Numbered from the stretch's first letter, positions 1 to 7,770 are shown. The stretch: 17,195 nucleotides of DNA from Clostridiaceae bacterium AF10-41 (GCA_027686065.1 JAQCTH010000077.1:1-17195), one strand, 5' to 3'. Notes: generated by a model not told the origin, from the letters alone. Made by a program: numbers and translations.

Positions 1-111
1 ACTAGATTAATTAATGTTTATATTATGATAATATTGTAAACAGTATATTTTAATAAATGAATTAAAATATAAATAGTGTATCCCAATAATAGCTTTAATG
101 AAAAGTTAGAA

Positions 112-151
112 GTTGAGAATAAATAATTTTGTGTAATTATTTATTCTCAAC
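112..151 (-). terminator. Long hairpin downstream of the ABC-F gene
   Basis: A perfect 17-bp inverted repeat (112-128 with 135-151, loop of 6) lies 13 bases beyond the stop codon of the ABC-F gene. On the minus strand it is followed by a T-rich but interrupted stretch, so it probably ends or protects that transcript. The U-tract is weaker than in a textbook terminator. Bases 1-111 upstream of it hold no gene that I can see. Confidence 0.65.
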
Positions 152-164
152 AAGGCTATCTTTT

Positions 165-1814
165 TTATTGATTTCTTAGGTCTTTAAGCTGTTTTAGTAA
201 TTCTAAATATTTATTTTCTAATAATGCTTTTTTATTTGGATCACTTTCAAAGGATAATAAAGAAATAACTTCTGAAAGATTATTTTCTAATATTAACATA
301 TTTTCTTTAAGAATTTTTTCATTCTTATCAATTTTAGGTTCAGATTTTAAATTAATATATTCATCATAACTACCGTCAAATTGAGTAATTTTATTATTTT
401 CTACTTCTAATATATAATCACAAATATTTGAAATGAATTTTCTATCATGAGATACTATTAAAAGAGTTTTATTAGTATTTTTTAAAGCATTTTCAAGAGA
501 TTGCATACATTTAATATCTAAATAATTTGTTGGTTCATCAAGAATTATTATATTGTTATCTGAAAGTAAAAGCTTACAAATAGCAACTCTTACTATTTCA
601 CCACCACTTAAATATGAAACTTTTTTAAATACAGTATCTCCCTTGAAACCAAAGCCATCTAAATTTGTTCTTATAAAACTTTCTTTGAAAGAAGAATTAA
701 TTTTAATATTATCTAATATTGTTTTATCTTGATCAAGTATATCTTGAGACTGATCTAAATATCCAATAACAACATTTTTAGAAATTCTTATATTTTCATT
801 ATTGTTATTGATAATTTCTTTTAGTAAAGTACTTTTACCACTTCCATTTTTCCCAATTAAAGCAACTTTTTTACCTTTTTTTATTTTAAAGCTAGATTCA
901 TTTAATAGAATTTTATTACCTATAGTAATGGTTAAGTTTTTTGCTTCAATAGGATTTTTAGAAGTAAGCTCTAAATTTTCAATAACATCGATTTTTATAT
1001 CTTTATCTTCTTTAGGCTTTTCTTTTACATCCAATTGCTGGATTCTATTTTTAATAGCTTTTATATTATTTTCTAATTTCTTTTTACCTTTTTGACCACC
1101 CATTTTATGAAGTCTAGCTTCTGAATTTCCCATTCTTTTAGGTGTTCTTCTAATACCATCTCTTATATTTTCTTTTGATACTATAGCTTCTTCAAGTCTT
1201 CTTTTTTCATTAATATATTGATTATATTCAGTATTTTCCCTTGCTTTTTCTGCTTTCTTAAGTTCTATATACTTAGAATAATTTCCATTGTAGATATTTA
1301 TCTTTCCATCTTTAATTTCAACAATAGTATTACATAAAGAATCTAATAGATTTCTATCATGTGAAACTAGAAGAAGAGCTCCGGAATAATTTTTTAGCAT
1401 ACCTTCAAGGGCTTCAATGCTATTATTATCTAAATTTGAAGTTGGTTCATCAGCAATAATAAGTTTCTTATTTTCACTTAAAGCATTAGCAATTTTCATT
1501 TTGACTTTTTCTCCTCCAGAAAGATAATCCTTATATTCAGTTGGAGCATTGAAAATACTTTTGATTTTGCTAAATGAACATTCATTTGAACTATTACCAA
1601 ATTGACTAATATAGGAGTAACTTTTAGTTAAGTAACATGTTCCTTCATCAGAAATCTCATCACCGATTAAAATTTTTAAAAGCGTAGTTTTTCCTGCGCC
1701 ATTATCACCAACTAATCCTATTCTATCTCCATCGAGTATTTCAAATTTGTCTATATCCAATATTAATTTATCACCATAATATTTCTTTATTTTATTTAAT
1801 AATGCTAATTGCAT
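165..1814 (-). CDS. ABC-F ribosome-protection ATPase (Vga/Lsa/CplR-like)
   Basis: This is a 549-residue cytoplasmic twin ATPase without membrane segments. ABC-F proteins bind the ribosomal E site and can dislodge antibiotics from the peptidyl-transferase centre. The first cassette has Walker A at 36-43 (GDNGAGKT), signature LSGGE at 98-102, Walker B with DEPTSNLD at 122-129, and an SHDR switch at 151-154. The second has Walker A at 321-328 (GKNGSGKS), LSGGE at 402-406, DEPTNYLD at 426-433, and SHDR. The basic linker at about 187-290 contains RRTPKRMGNSEARLHK, typical of the Vga/Lsa/Vml resistance branch rather than EttA or Uup. A C-terminal coiled coil covers about 500-549. The ATG at 1814 is chosen because AAGGAGGG lies 8 bases upstream; an in-frame TTG extension to 1922 would read through the regulatory leader. 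Clostridial members can give intrinsic resistance to lincosamides, pleuromutilins and streptogramin A. The drug spectrum of this one cannot be read from the sequence. Confidence 0.93.
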   Translation of the reverse strand: MQLALLNKIKKYYGDKLILDIDKFEILDGDRIGLVGDNGAGKTTLLKILIGDEISDEGTCYLTKSYSYISQFGNSSNECSFSKIKSIFNAPTEYKDYLSGGEKVKMKIANALSENKKLIIADEPTSNLDNNSIEALEGMLKNYSGALLLVSHDRNLLDSLCNTIVEIKDGKINIYNGNYSKYIELKKAEKARENTEYNQYINEKRRLEEAIVSKENIRDGIRRTPKRMGNSEARLHKMGGQKGKKKLENNIKAIKNRIQQLDVKEKPKEDKDIKIDVIENLELTSKNPIEAKNLTITIGNKILLNESSFKIKKGKKVALIGKNGSGKSTLLKEIINNNNENIRISKNVVIGYLDQSQDILDQDKTILDNIKINSSFKESFIRTNLDGFGFKGDTVFKKVSYLSGGEIVRVAICKLLLSDNNIIILDEPTNYLDIKCMQSLENALKNTNKTLLIVSHDRKFISNICDYILEVENNKITQFDGSYDEYINLKSEPKIDKNEKILKENMLILENNLSEVISLLSFESDPNKKALLENKYLELLKQLKDLRNQ

Positions 1815-1845
1815 AAAAAAATCCCTCCTTAAAATGTAGGAGAGA
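1815..1845 (-). terminator. Attenuator hairpin overlapping the ABC-F ribosome binding site
   Basis: On the minus strand TCTCTCCT (1845-1838) can pair with AGGAGGGA (1829-1822) across an 8-base loop: 8 pairs, one of them G-U. Seven Ts (1821-1815) follow and run directly into the ATG at 1814. This has the form of an intrinsic terminator, and its 3' arm is the Shine-Dalgarno sequence itself. Folding would therefore stop transcription, block ribosome loading, or both. Confidence 0.75.
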
Positions 1846-2028
1846 GCATACGACTTTATAGAAGGGTAACACAAATAAACCTTAAGCCAGTAATCCACTC
1901 TCCGTAAATTTTTACACAACAAAAAAAGACTAATAAAGCTCTTAAATTTTATTGTGAATTAAAAATTATAAAAGTAGATTACATTCTCATGTTTGAAATT
2001 ACCTTTACCTTTCTTAAAATTATTTTCA
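1846..2028 (-). promoter_or_regulatory. Leader of the ABC-F gene with possible antiterminator and short upstream ORF
   Basis: About 180 untranslated bases separate the predicted promoter from the attenuator. GGAGAG at 1903-1898 is complementary to CTCTCC at 1844-1839, the 5' arm of the attenuator, so the two pairings exclude each other. Possible leader peptides near the 5' end share one frame: MRM-stop (ATG at 1990, an AAAGG-like site upstream) or a 16-codon version starting at 2029, almost at the transcription start. A weak A/T stem followed by seven Ts lies at about 1921-1952. Leader peptides that sense stalled ribosomes are known for resistance ABC-F genes. Which ORF, if any, is used here is inference. 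Confidence 0.5.
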
Positions 2029-2034
2029 TTTTTC

Positions 2035-2062
2035 ATTATAACACTATTTTAAGTTATTTCAA
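2035..2062 (-). promoter_or_regulatory. Sigma-A promoter for the ABC-F gene
   Basis: On the minus strand TTGAAA (2062-2057), a 16-base spacer and a perfect TATAAT (2040-2035) predict a start near 2028. That gives a leader of about 210 bases before the ATG at 1814. Confidence 0.7.
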
Positions 2063-2170
2063 ATATTTCTATGATATAATTAATAATAAAAAAATATATA
2101 TGTTTCAATTAATTATCTTAATCAATATAGATTTATATTATAAAAAGTTAATAGGCTTATATAAATAAAG

Positions 2171-2267
2171 TAGCAAAATTGAAATCATATATTATTAAAA
2201 TTTTTATATAAGTTGCTAAAATAATGGCTTTACTTAAATAATCTTAATTTATAAATATAATTAAGAT
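2171..2267 (+). promoter_or_regulatory. Structured leader upstream of the TetM-like gene
   Basis: The 255 bases between the two divergent genes' proximal elements (2063-2317) hold no clear gene. Two inverted repeats stand out. TAGCAA at 2171-2176 pairs with TTGCTA at 2213-2218. A perfect 9-bp stem pairs 2241-2249 with 2259-2267 around a 9-base loop. A five-codon ORF (MALLK) sits between them at 2224-2241, without a good ribosome binding site. No convincing promoter was identified on this strand. Tet(M)-type genes often carry leader attenuation, but here there is no U-tract, so a regulatory role is only a possibility. Confidence 0.3.
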
Positions 2268-2317
2268 AAATGTAGACTTTATTACAACTTATATAGTAGT
2301 TAAGAAAAGGTGACTTA

Positions 2318-4270
2318 ATGAAAAAGACAATAGGAATTCTTGCTCACGTAGATGCCGGTAAAACTACGTTTTCAGAGCAAATACTTTATCATACAAAAAG
2401 CATAAGAAATAGAGGAAGGGTAGATCATAAAAATTCATTTTTAGATACACACGATATTGAAAAAAGTAGAGGAATTACTGTATTTTCAGAACAAGCTACA
2501 TTTGCAATTCAAGATTCTACTTATTATCTTATAGATACTCCTGGACATATTGATTTCTCTACAGAAATGGAAAGAGCATTAAGTATATTAGATTATGCTA
2601 TTTTACTTATAAGTGGAGTAGAAGGAATTCAAGGACACACAGAGACAATATGGAATTTACTTAGAAAATATAATATTCCAACATTTATTTTTATAAATAA
2701 GATGGATAGAACTGGAGCAGACTTAGAAAGAACACTTGAAGAAATTAATGAGAATTTAACTAAGGATATATGCCATATAGATTCTATTCATGGAATGAGT
2801 GAAGAATTAATAGAATTTATTTCTGAGAGAAATGAAGATCTTTTAGAAAGATATTTTAACGGCACTTATGAAGAAACTATTTGGATTACTGAATTAAAGA
2901 AACTCATAAAAGAAAATAAAGTATTTCCATGTTTAAGTGGAAGTGCTCTTCAAGATGAAGGAATAGATAATTTTTTAAATATATTTAATGAACTTACTTA
3001 TACAAATTATAATGAAGATAGTGAGTTTTCAGGAAGAGTTTATAAAATACGATACGATATTAATGGAACTAGAATTACTTTTATAAAAGCTATTAGTGGG
3101 AGTCTTAAAGTAAGGGATGAAGTTACTTATGGAATAGCAGCTGAAGAAGTAACAGAAAAAGTAAGTAGTATAAGAATTTATAATGGTAGTAAGTTTTCTA
3201 CTATTGAAAAAGTATCTGCAGGAGATGTTTTTGCAATAACAGGGATTACTAAAGCAATGCCAGGAGAAGGTATAGGAAAAATTAGAGAAAGCATTCGATT
3301 CAATATGATTCCAACACTAATGTCAAAGGTTATTTTTGATAAATCTTATAATGTAAAAGAAGTTTTGGGATATTTTAGAATATTAGAAAATGAAGATCCA
3401 GCATTAAATATAATATGGAATGAAAAACATCAAGAAATTCAAGTTTCAATTATGGGTAAAATTCAACTTGAAGTACTTAAAGAAGTTGCATTAAATAGAT
3501 TTAATTTAAAGATAGAATTTGGCCCTTGTGAAATTATGTACAAGGAAACTATAGATAATAAGACATATGGATACGGGCATTTTGAACCATTAAAGCATTA
3601 TGCTGAAGTTCATTTGAAAATAGAGCCAAACAAAAGAGGTCAAGGAATAACTTTTGAAAATAAATGTCATGCGGATGATTTAACTATAGGAAATCAAAAC
3701 TTAATTAAGACACATATTTTTGAAAGAAATCATCATGGACTTTTAACAGGTTCATCAATTACAGATATAAAAATAACTTTATTAACTGGTAGGGCACATA
3801 ATAAACATACTGAAGGTGGAGATTTTAGAGAAGCTACATTTAGGGCAATAAGACAAGGACTAGAAAAGGCTAATAATATACTTCTTGAACCATTTTATAA
3901 GTTTAAAATAGATGTAGAGCTTGATTATATGGGGAAAGTTATATCTGATATTCAAAGGTTAAATGGAGAATTTGATCCACCAGAAACAAAACTAAATAAA
4001 GTTTCTATAACAGGAAGAGGACCAGTATCTACCTTTATGGATTATAGATCAGAAATACTTACATTTACTAAAGGCAAAGGTAGTGTAAGTTTAATATTTG
4101 ATGGATATGATGTATGTCATAACACAGAAGAAGCAATTGAGAAAATAGGATATGATAAAAATGCAGATATAGAATATTCATCAAGTTCTATTTTCTGCTC
4201 AAAGGGACAGGGGTTTGTAGTTCACTGGGATAAGGTTGAAGAATATATTCATTGTGACATAAAGGAGTAA
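2318..4270 (+). CDS. TetM/EF-G-like translational GTPase (putative ribosomal protection protein)
   Basis: A 650-residue cytoplasmic GTPase of the EF-G/Tet ribosomal-protection superfamily. GTPase motifs are all present: AHVDAGKTT (9-17), switch I RGIT (51-54), DTPGH (73-77), NKMD (127-130) and SGSA (207-210). A beta-barrel domain II (about 235-325), domain III (about 330-400) and EF-G-like domains IV and V follow. Length is close to Tet(M) (about 640) and shorter than EF-G (about 690). The loop at the tip of domain IV reads GRAHNKHTEGGDF (491-503), where Tet(M) has YSPVST, so true tetracycline protection is uncertain. The ATG at 2318 follows AAAAGGTG with suitable spacing. It diverges from the ABC-F gene, which also acts on ribosomes. 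Alternative: a housekeeping or stress translation factor of the 'translation factor GTPase' group common in Clostridium. The family call is firm, the resistance call is not. Confidence 0.85.
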   Translation: MKKTIGILAHVDAGKTTFSEQILYHTKSIRNRGRVDHKNSFLDTHDIEKSRGITVFSEQATFAIQDSTYYLIDTPGHIDFSTEMERALSILDYAILLISGVEGIQGHTETIWNLLRKYNIPTFIFINKMDRTGADLERTLEEINENLTKDICHIDSIHGMSEELIEFISERNEDLLERYFNGTYEETIWITELKKLIKENKVFPCLSGSALQDEGIDNFLNIFNELTYTNYNEDSEFSGRVYKIRYDINGTRITFIKAISGSLKVRDEVTYGIAAEEVTEKVSSIRIYNGSKFSTIEKVSAGDVFAITGITKAMPGEGIGKIRESIRFNMIPTLMSKVIFDKSYNVKEVLGYFRILENEDPALNIIWNEKHQEIQVSIMGKIQLEVLKEVALNRFNLKIEFGPCEIMYKETIDNKTYGYGHFEPLKHYAEVHLKIEPNKRGQGITFENKCHADDLTIGNQNLIKTHIFERNHHGLLTGSSITDIKITLLTGRAHNKHTEGGDFREATFRAIRQGLEKANNILLEPFYKFKIDVELDYMGKVISDIQRLNGEFDPPETKLNKVSITGRGPVSTFMDYRSEILTFTKGKGSVSLIFDGYDVCHNTEEAIEKIGYDKNADIEYSSSSIFCSKGQGFVVHWDKVEEYIHCDIKE

Positions 4271-4295
4271 AATCTTTTATGTCACAATGAATATA
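4244..4295 (+). terminator. 20-bp hairpin spanning the stop codon of the TetM-like gene
   Basis: A perfect 20-bp stem (4244-4263 with 4276-4295) has a 12-base loop that contains the TAA stop at 4268-4270. Its 5' arm encodes the last residues of the protein. No U-tract follows, so it may be a mRNA 3'-end stabiliser rather than an efficient terminator. Confidence 0.6.
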
Positions 4296-4518
4296 AGGTA
4301 CTATTTCTCAATGATTATAGCGAAATTATAAAGTGGCAAATATAGATAATATAAGAAGTGGTTTTTAATAGAAATTAGATATTTATTTTGAAGTATCAAG
4401 GCAATTAATAAAACAAAATCTTCTAGAAGAATGTAAACTAATAAATTTAAAAAATGAAAATAATATAAAATAAGTAAAAATGTTATATAATTAAAAGATA
4501 TATTTAGAGGATGGTATT

Positions 4519-4998
4519 ATGAGAAAAATAATTAAATATTTGATTATAACTTTATTGATAGTAAATATTAAGGGGTGTGTTATAGGTTCGCCAAAATCCG
4601 ATTATAAAATGAAATTAGTACAGAATTATGAATTATGGAAAGTTAATAATAATAGGATTGTAATTGGGACAACTGATGGAGATGGGTTTCTAGATTCAAA
4701 TATAAAGGGAAAAGTTATAGAACTTGATTACAATGATGAATATATTATTGCAAGATCAATACCTACATATAAAGCTGATGAAAAAGACTTTTCGAATTTA
4801 CAGGAGAAGGATAAATATATAGAATCAATTCCAGAGAAAGATTATGAATTTTGGATTATAGCGGTTGAAAATAATATAGGATATGGGCCTTTTAACGAAG
4901 AGAATTTTAATAAAAAAAGAAATGAAATTTTAGTTCCTAAAAGTATGGCATTAGAAAAATTAGAGAATTATGAAAAGCATTTTGAATACGTAGAATAA
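4519..4998 (+). CDS. Putative lipoprotein, DUF3997-like
   Basis: A 159-residue protein with a short basic N-terminus, a hydrophobic stretch (about 5-17) and a cysteine at position 20 in a VNIKGC context. This looks like a lipoprotein signal, although lysine at -2 is unusual for a lipobox. The mature part is acidic and about 140 residues long. It contains NYELWKVNNNRIVI, a DYNDEYIIAR strand and EFWIIAVENNIGYGPFNEENF. This order (xYELW..., a strand, then 'WII...YGP...EEF') recalls the small Bacillus/Clostridium lipoproteins called DUF3997, whose function is unknown; the family match is from memory. AGAGG at 4506-4510 supports the ATG. A TATAAT at 4486-4491 lacks a good -35. The gene is convergent with the next lipoprotein gene but unrelated to it in sequence. 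Confidence 0.8.
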   Translation: MRKIIKYLIITLLIVNIKGCVIGSPKSDYKMKLVQNYELWKVNNNRIVIGTTDGDGFLDSNIKGKVIELDYNDEYIIARSIPTYKADEKDFSNLQEKDKYIESIPEKDYEFWIIAVENNIGYGPFNEENFNKKRNEILVPKSMALEKLENYEKHFEYVE

Positions 4999-5015
4999 AT
5001 GAAAAAGGATATTAA

Positions 5016-5061
5016 AAGTAACAGGAATAAATTTTCAAATGAAAATTTATTCCTGTTACTT
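5016..5061. terminator. Bidirectional hairpin between convergent lipoprotein genes
   Basis: A perfect 21-bp stem (5016-5036 with 5041-5061) closes on the 4-base loop AAAT. It lies 17 bases after the upstream stop codon and 85 bases before the 3' end of the minus-strand gene. A run of As on the left gives a short T-rich tail for the minus strand; the plus-strand tail is TGTTAA. It probably serves both genes. Confidence 0.75.
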
Positions 5062-5146
5062 GTTAACTGACACCTGTTCCCTATAAAATTACAACAACTG
5101 TGAACAATGCCTTGTGAACTGTGTACTAGAAATTTTGCTTCACAAT

Positions 5147-5803
5147 TTAAAACAAATGTGCCACAAGTTTATTACCATCTTCAAAAACACTTACAGTAAA
5201 GAAGTTCCAAGGAACTATTGTTGCACCTACTCTTGAAATTGCAACTCTTATCTTAAAACTATGTCCAGAATTTATTTTAGAATCTATTCCTTCATAAGTC
5301 ACTCTATCCAATCTAACAACCATTTCTTGTCCGCTAGAAAGTTCCATTTGACTTCTTAATGATTCTAAATCTTTCTTTAATTTTTCCATATCTTTTTCAG
5401 TAATTGTGATATATCCTTTTTCTGAGGTACTATCATATGAAATTAAATAATCATATACAGAATTATCCTCATTTAAATATGAATATAATAAATCATTTAT
5501 AAAATCTATTTCTTTATATTCGCCAGCAGTATAATGAAGAGATTGCTGATCATCATAAATATTTGTGCCATACTCAACAAGTGATAAGTCCTTTGTAGAT
5601 ATATATGTTTTTCCAAAGGCCTCAAAGGAAGAAACATTTTCTTTGGATGTATCTTCAATATCTTTAGGGGAAGTAGTATCTTCAGGCACTTTTTCTCCGA
5701 TATTACTATCTACATTATTATTTGAACTTAAAGTTTTGCAAGAAACTAAATTTATTGAAATTAGCAATAAAAATAAAAAGGAAAATAATTTTTTTCGTTT
5801 CAT
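5147..5803 (-). CDS. Secreted lipoprotein of unknown function
   Basis: A 218-residue protein. It starts with a basic N-terminus, a hydrophobic core (residues 6-18) and the lipobox LVSC (C22), so it should be a membrane-anchored lipoprotein. Residues 23-58 form a polar linker rich in Asp, Glu, Ser and Lys without predicted structure. The remaining 160 residues look globular and mixed alpha/beta, with a helical segment at about 135-155 (EKDMEKLKKDLESLRSQ) and strands near the C-terminus. I do not recognise the family and see no catalytic motif. The ATG at 5803 is preceded by GGGAGG five bases upstream, a strong site. The gene is divergent from the glyoxalase gene, with about 185 bases between the two start codons. 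Confidence 0.85.
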   Translation of the reverse strand: MKRKKLFSFLFLLLISINLVSCKTLSSNNNVDSNIGEKVPEDTTSPKDIEDTSKENVSSFEAFGKTYISTKDLSLVEYGTNIYDDQQSLHYTAGEYKEIDFINDLLYSYLNEDNSVYDYLISYDSTSEKGYITITEKDMEKLKKDLESLRSQMELSSGQEMVVRLDRVTYEGIDSKINSGHSFKIRVAISRVGATIVPWNFFTVSVFEDGNKLVAHLF

Positions 5804-5855
5804 ATGAACCTCCCTCTAAGGTAAATTTACCCAATAAGTCATATAACTTCATTTT

Positions 5856-5885
5856 ATTATAAAAAGAAAAAAAAGTAAATTGAAA
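5856..5885 (-). promoter_or_regulatory. Possible promoter for the unknown lipoprotein gene
   Basis: On the minus strand a perfect TATAAT (5861-5856) has only a weak -35 (TTTCAA, 5885-5880, spacer 18). A 12-base perfect palindrome, GGTAAATTTACC (5820-5831), lies between the predicted start (about 5849) and the ribosome binding site. It could be an operator or chance. Confidence 0.35.
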
Positions 5886-5925
5886 GGTAAAATCTTTAAA
5901 TATCGGATATATATAAATTAATTAG

Positions 5926-5954
5926 TTGATAAAATTACAATATATAAATATAAT
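5926..5954 (+). promoter_or_regulatory. Sigma-A promoter for the glyoxalase gene
   Basis: TTGATA (5926-5931), a 17-base spacer and a perfect TATAAT (5949-5954) predict a start near 5961. This rules out the in-frame upstream start at 5926 and supports translation from 5989. Confidence 0.8.
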
Positions 5955-5988
5955 TTATATATACAAATATAAAATTAGGAGGATAAGT

Positions 5989-6372
5989 ATGTCGGTTAAA
6001 ATGTTACACACTTGTATAAGAGTTAAAGACTTAGAAAAGTCATTAAAGTTTTATCAAGATGCATTAGATTTAATAGAAACAAGAAGAAAGGAATTTCCAG
6101 AACATAAATTTAACCTTGTTTATTTATCAAATGAAAAAGGTGGATATGAAATAGAGTTAACTTATAATTATGATGTAGAAAAACCATATGATTTAGGGAA
6201 TGGTTTCAGTCATATTGCAGTTGAAGTTGAAGATTTAGAAAGTATGAGAGAAAAACATATTTCTTTAGGATATGAAGTCACCCCATTTAAAGGGCTTCCA
6301 GGCACAAAACCTTCATATTATTTTGTAACTGATCCAGATGGATATAAAATTGAAGTAATAAGAACTAAATAA
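5989..6372 (+). CDS. gloA: Lactoylglutathione lyase / glyoxalase I (VOC superfamily)
   Basis: A 127-residue cytoplasmic metalloenzyme that isomerises the hemithioacetal of methylglyoxal, a toxic by-product of glycolysis. Two beta-alpha-beta-beta-beta units are visible. The four metal ligands expected from E. coli GlxI are present: H7 (LHT), E56 (IELTYN), H75 (SHIA) and E122 (GYKIE). The family signatures IRVKDLEKSLKFY and DPDGYKIE are intact. Its length, close to the 135 residues of E. coli GlxI, suggests the short, Ni/Co-dependent type. The ATG at 5989 follows AGGAGG (5977-5982). A longer in-frame ORF from 5926 would start inside the promoter and is rejected. Clostridia usually lack glutathione, so the thiol cofactor may be a different one. 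A strong terminator follows, so the gene is probably a single-gene unit. Confidence 0.92.
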   Translation: MSVKMLHTCIRVKDLEKSLKFYQDALDLIETRRKEFPEHKFNLVYLSNEKGGYEIELTYNYDVEKPYDLGNGFSHIAVEVEDLESMREKHISLGYEVTPFKGLPGTKPSYYFVTDPDGYKIEVIRTK

Positions 6373-6380
6373 AACTAAGA

Positions 6381-6420
6381 AAATCTAGTAACTTTGCAAA
6401 AGTTACTAGATTTATTTTTA
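6381..6420 (+). terminator. Intrinsic terminator of the glyoxalase gene
   Basis: A perfect 15-bp stem (6381-6395 with 6399-6413) with a 3-base loop is followed by ATTTTTA. It starts 8 bases after the stop codon. Confidence 0.9.
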
Positions 6421-6632
6421 TGTATTATGCATAAACTATTTAAAGCAATATTAAAGGTAATATAATATAGACCTTGGAAATATTATGTAAATAACAATAG
6501 TATATATTAAATGATTTGTTTGAAATAGATGATTAAATAATAAAAATTATCTAAAAAGAGTATAAATTACCAAATAAATAGTTTATAATATAAATAAGTT
6601 AAAATAAAATAAAGGATAAAGGAGTATTATAT

Positions 6633-7571
6633 ATGAGTAAGATATCAATAATTGGAGCTGGTTCAATTGGAGCCACTACTGCCTTTGCCTTACTACAAAA
6701 GGAAGTAGCAAGAGAAATAGTTATTAATGATATAAATCAAGAAAAGGCTTTAGGAGAGGTTCTTGACTTAATGCACGGTAGTTCTTTAAATAGCCCTTGT
6801 AATGTAATATTAGGATCGTTAGAGGATACTAAGGATTCAGATATAATTATTATAACAGCTGGTGTTGCACAAAAACCAGGAGAAACTAGATTAGATTTAG
6901 TTGATAAGAATTATAAAATTTTTAAAAGTTTTGTTCCAACAATAGCAAAATTAAGCCCTAATGCAATATTATTAGTTGTATCAAACCCTGTGGATATACT
7001 AGCATATATGGCTTATAAGTTATCTGGATTCCCAAAAGAGAGAGTTATAGGTTCAGGAACTGTTTTAGATACAACAAGATTAAGAAGTTTACTTGGAAAG
7101 TACTTTGGAATTGATGGAAGAATTGTCCAAGGATATGTATTAGGAGAACATGGAGATAGCGAATTTGTTCCATGGTCATCACTTACAATTGGAAATATTC
7201 CAATAAAAGATTTTTCAGAACAATTAAAAATTGAATGGGATGAGGCCACTGAAAAAGTTATTGCTGATGATGTTAAAAATGCAGCTTATGAAGTTATTAA
7301 TAGGAAGGGAGCTACTGCCTTCTCAGTTGCAGCAGTTTTGACAAGAATAGTAGAAGCATTTTTAAAGGATGAGAAAACAGTATTATCAGTATCTACTTTA
7401 TTAGAGAATTATTTAGGAGTAAATAACACATATTTAAGTGTTCCAACAATAGTAGGAAAAAATGGAGTAGAAAAAGTATTAAATATAGAACTATCTAAAG
7501 AAGAAAGAGAAAAATTTGTTTCATCAGCTAATATAATGAAGGAATATATCAATAGAATTGATAATAACTAG
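6633..7571 (+). CDS. ldh: L-lactate dehydrogenase
   Basis: A 312-residue cytoplasmic NAD-dependent dehydrogenase that reduces pyruvate to L-lactate and so recycles NADH in fermentation. The Rossmann motif GAGSIG (8-13) and an acidic NAD ribose ligand (D33) are present. The substrate-specificity loop GVAQKPGETR (77-86) has Gln80, the lactate-type residue, where malate dehydrogenases have Arg. Catalytic residues are Arg86, Asn118 (SNPVD), Asp146 and Arg149 (LDTTRLR), and the proton donor His173 (GEHGDSE). Length is usual for the family. AAAGGAG lies 8 bases before the ATG. A TATAAT occurs at 6584-6589 but without a good -35. No Rex or CcpA box was seen in the 260 bases upstream. A terminator follows, so it appears to be transcribed alone. 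Confidence 0.96.
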   Translation: MSKISIIGAGSIGATTAFALLQKEVAREIVINDINQEKALGEVLDLMHGSSLNSPCNVILGSLEDTKDSDIIIITAGVAQKPGETRLDLVDKNYKIFKSFVPTIAKLSPNAILLVVSNPVDILAYMAYKLSGFPKERVIGSGTVLDTTRLRSLLGKYFGIDGRIVQGYVLGEHGDSEFVPWSSLTIGNIPIKDFSEQLKIEWDEATEKVIADDVKNAAYEVINRKGATAFSVAAVLTRIVEAFLKDEKTVLSVSTLLENYLGVNNTYLSVPTIVGKNGVEKVLNIELSKEEREKFVSSANIMKEYINRIDNN

Positions 7572-7606
7572 AATTATAAGTTTAATATTAATATAAATTA
7601 TAACTC

Positions 7607-7645
7607 ATTGAGAAGTGTAAACTTAGTTAGCACTTCTCAATTTTT
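7607..7645 (+). terminator. Intrinsic terminator of ldh
   Basis: A 10-bp stem (7608-7617 with 7631-7640; an A-T pair at 7607/7641 extends it) with a 13-base loop is followed by TTTTTATTAT. Confidence 0.9.
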
Positions 7646-7770
7646 ATTATAAAATATATTATTTGCATGAACAATTTAAGAAAATTAAGTTTTAAAAGGA
7701 AAAGACAAATCATAATATAGAAAGAAGTTATTTTTAATTTTAATTGGTATAATAAGGGGAATACATAAAC

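Noticed and set aside
802..1095. Open frame on the plus strand opposite the ABC-F gene
   Set aside because: Hydrophobic shadow translation of the antisense of a Lys/Asn-rich coding region. No ribosome binding site and no family features.
1815..1922. N-terminal extension of the ABC-F protein from a TTG at 1922
   Set aside because: It would translate through the attenuator hairpin and the strong AAGGAGGG site. Family members begin close to the ATG at 1814.
5926..5988. Longer glyoxalase ORF starting at 5926
   Set aside because: It overlaps a very good promoter (TTGATA-17-TATAAT) and lacks a ribosome binding site. The ATG at 5989 has AGGAGG and matches the family start.
6421..6632. Rex or CcpA operator upstream of ldh
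   Set aside because: No TTGTTAA-N4-TTAACAA-like or cre-like sequence was found by eye in the spacer.
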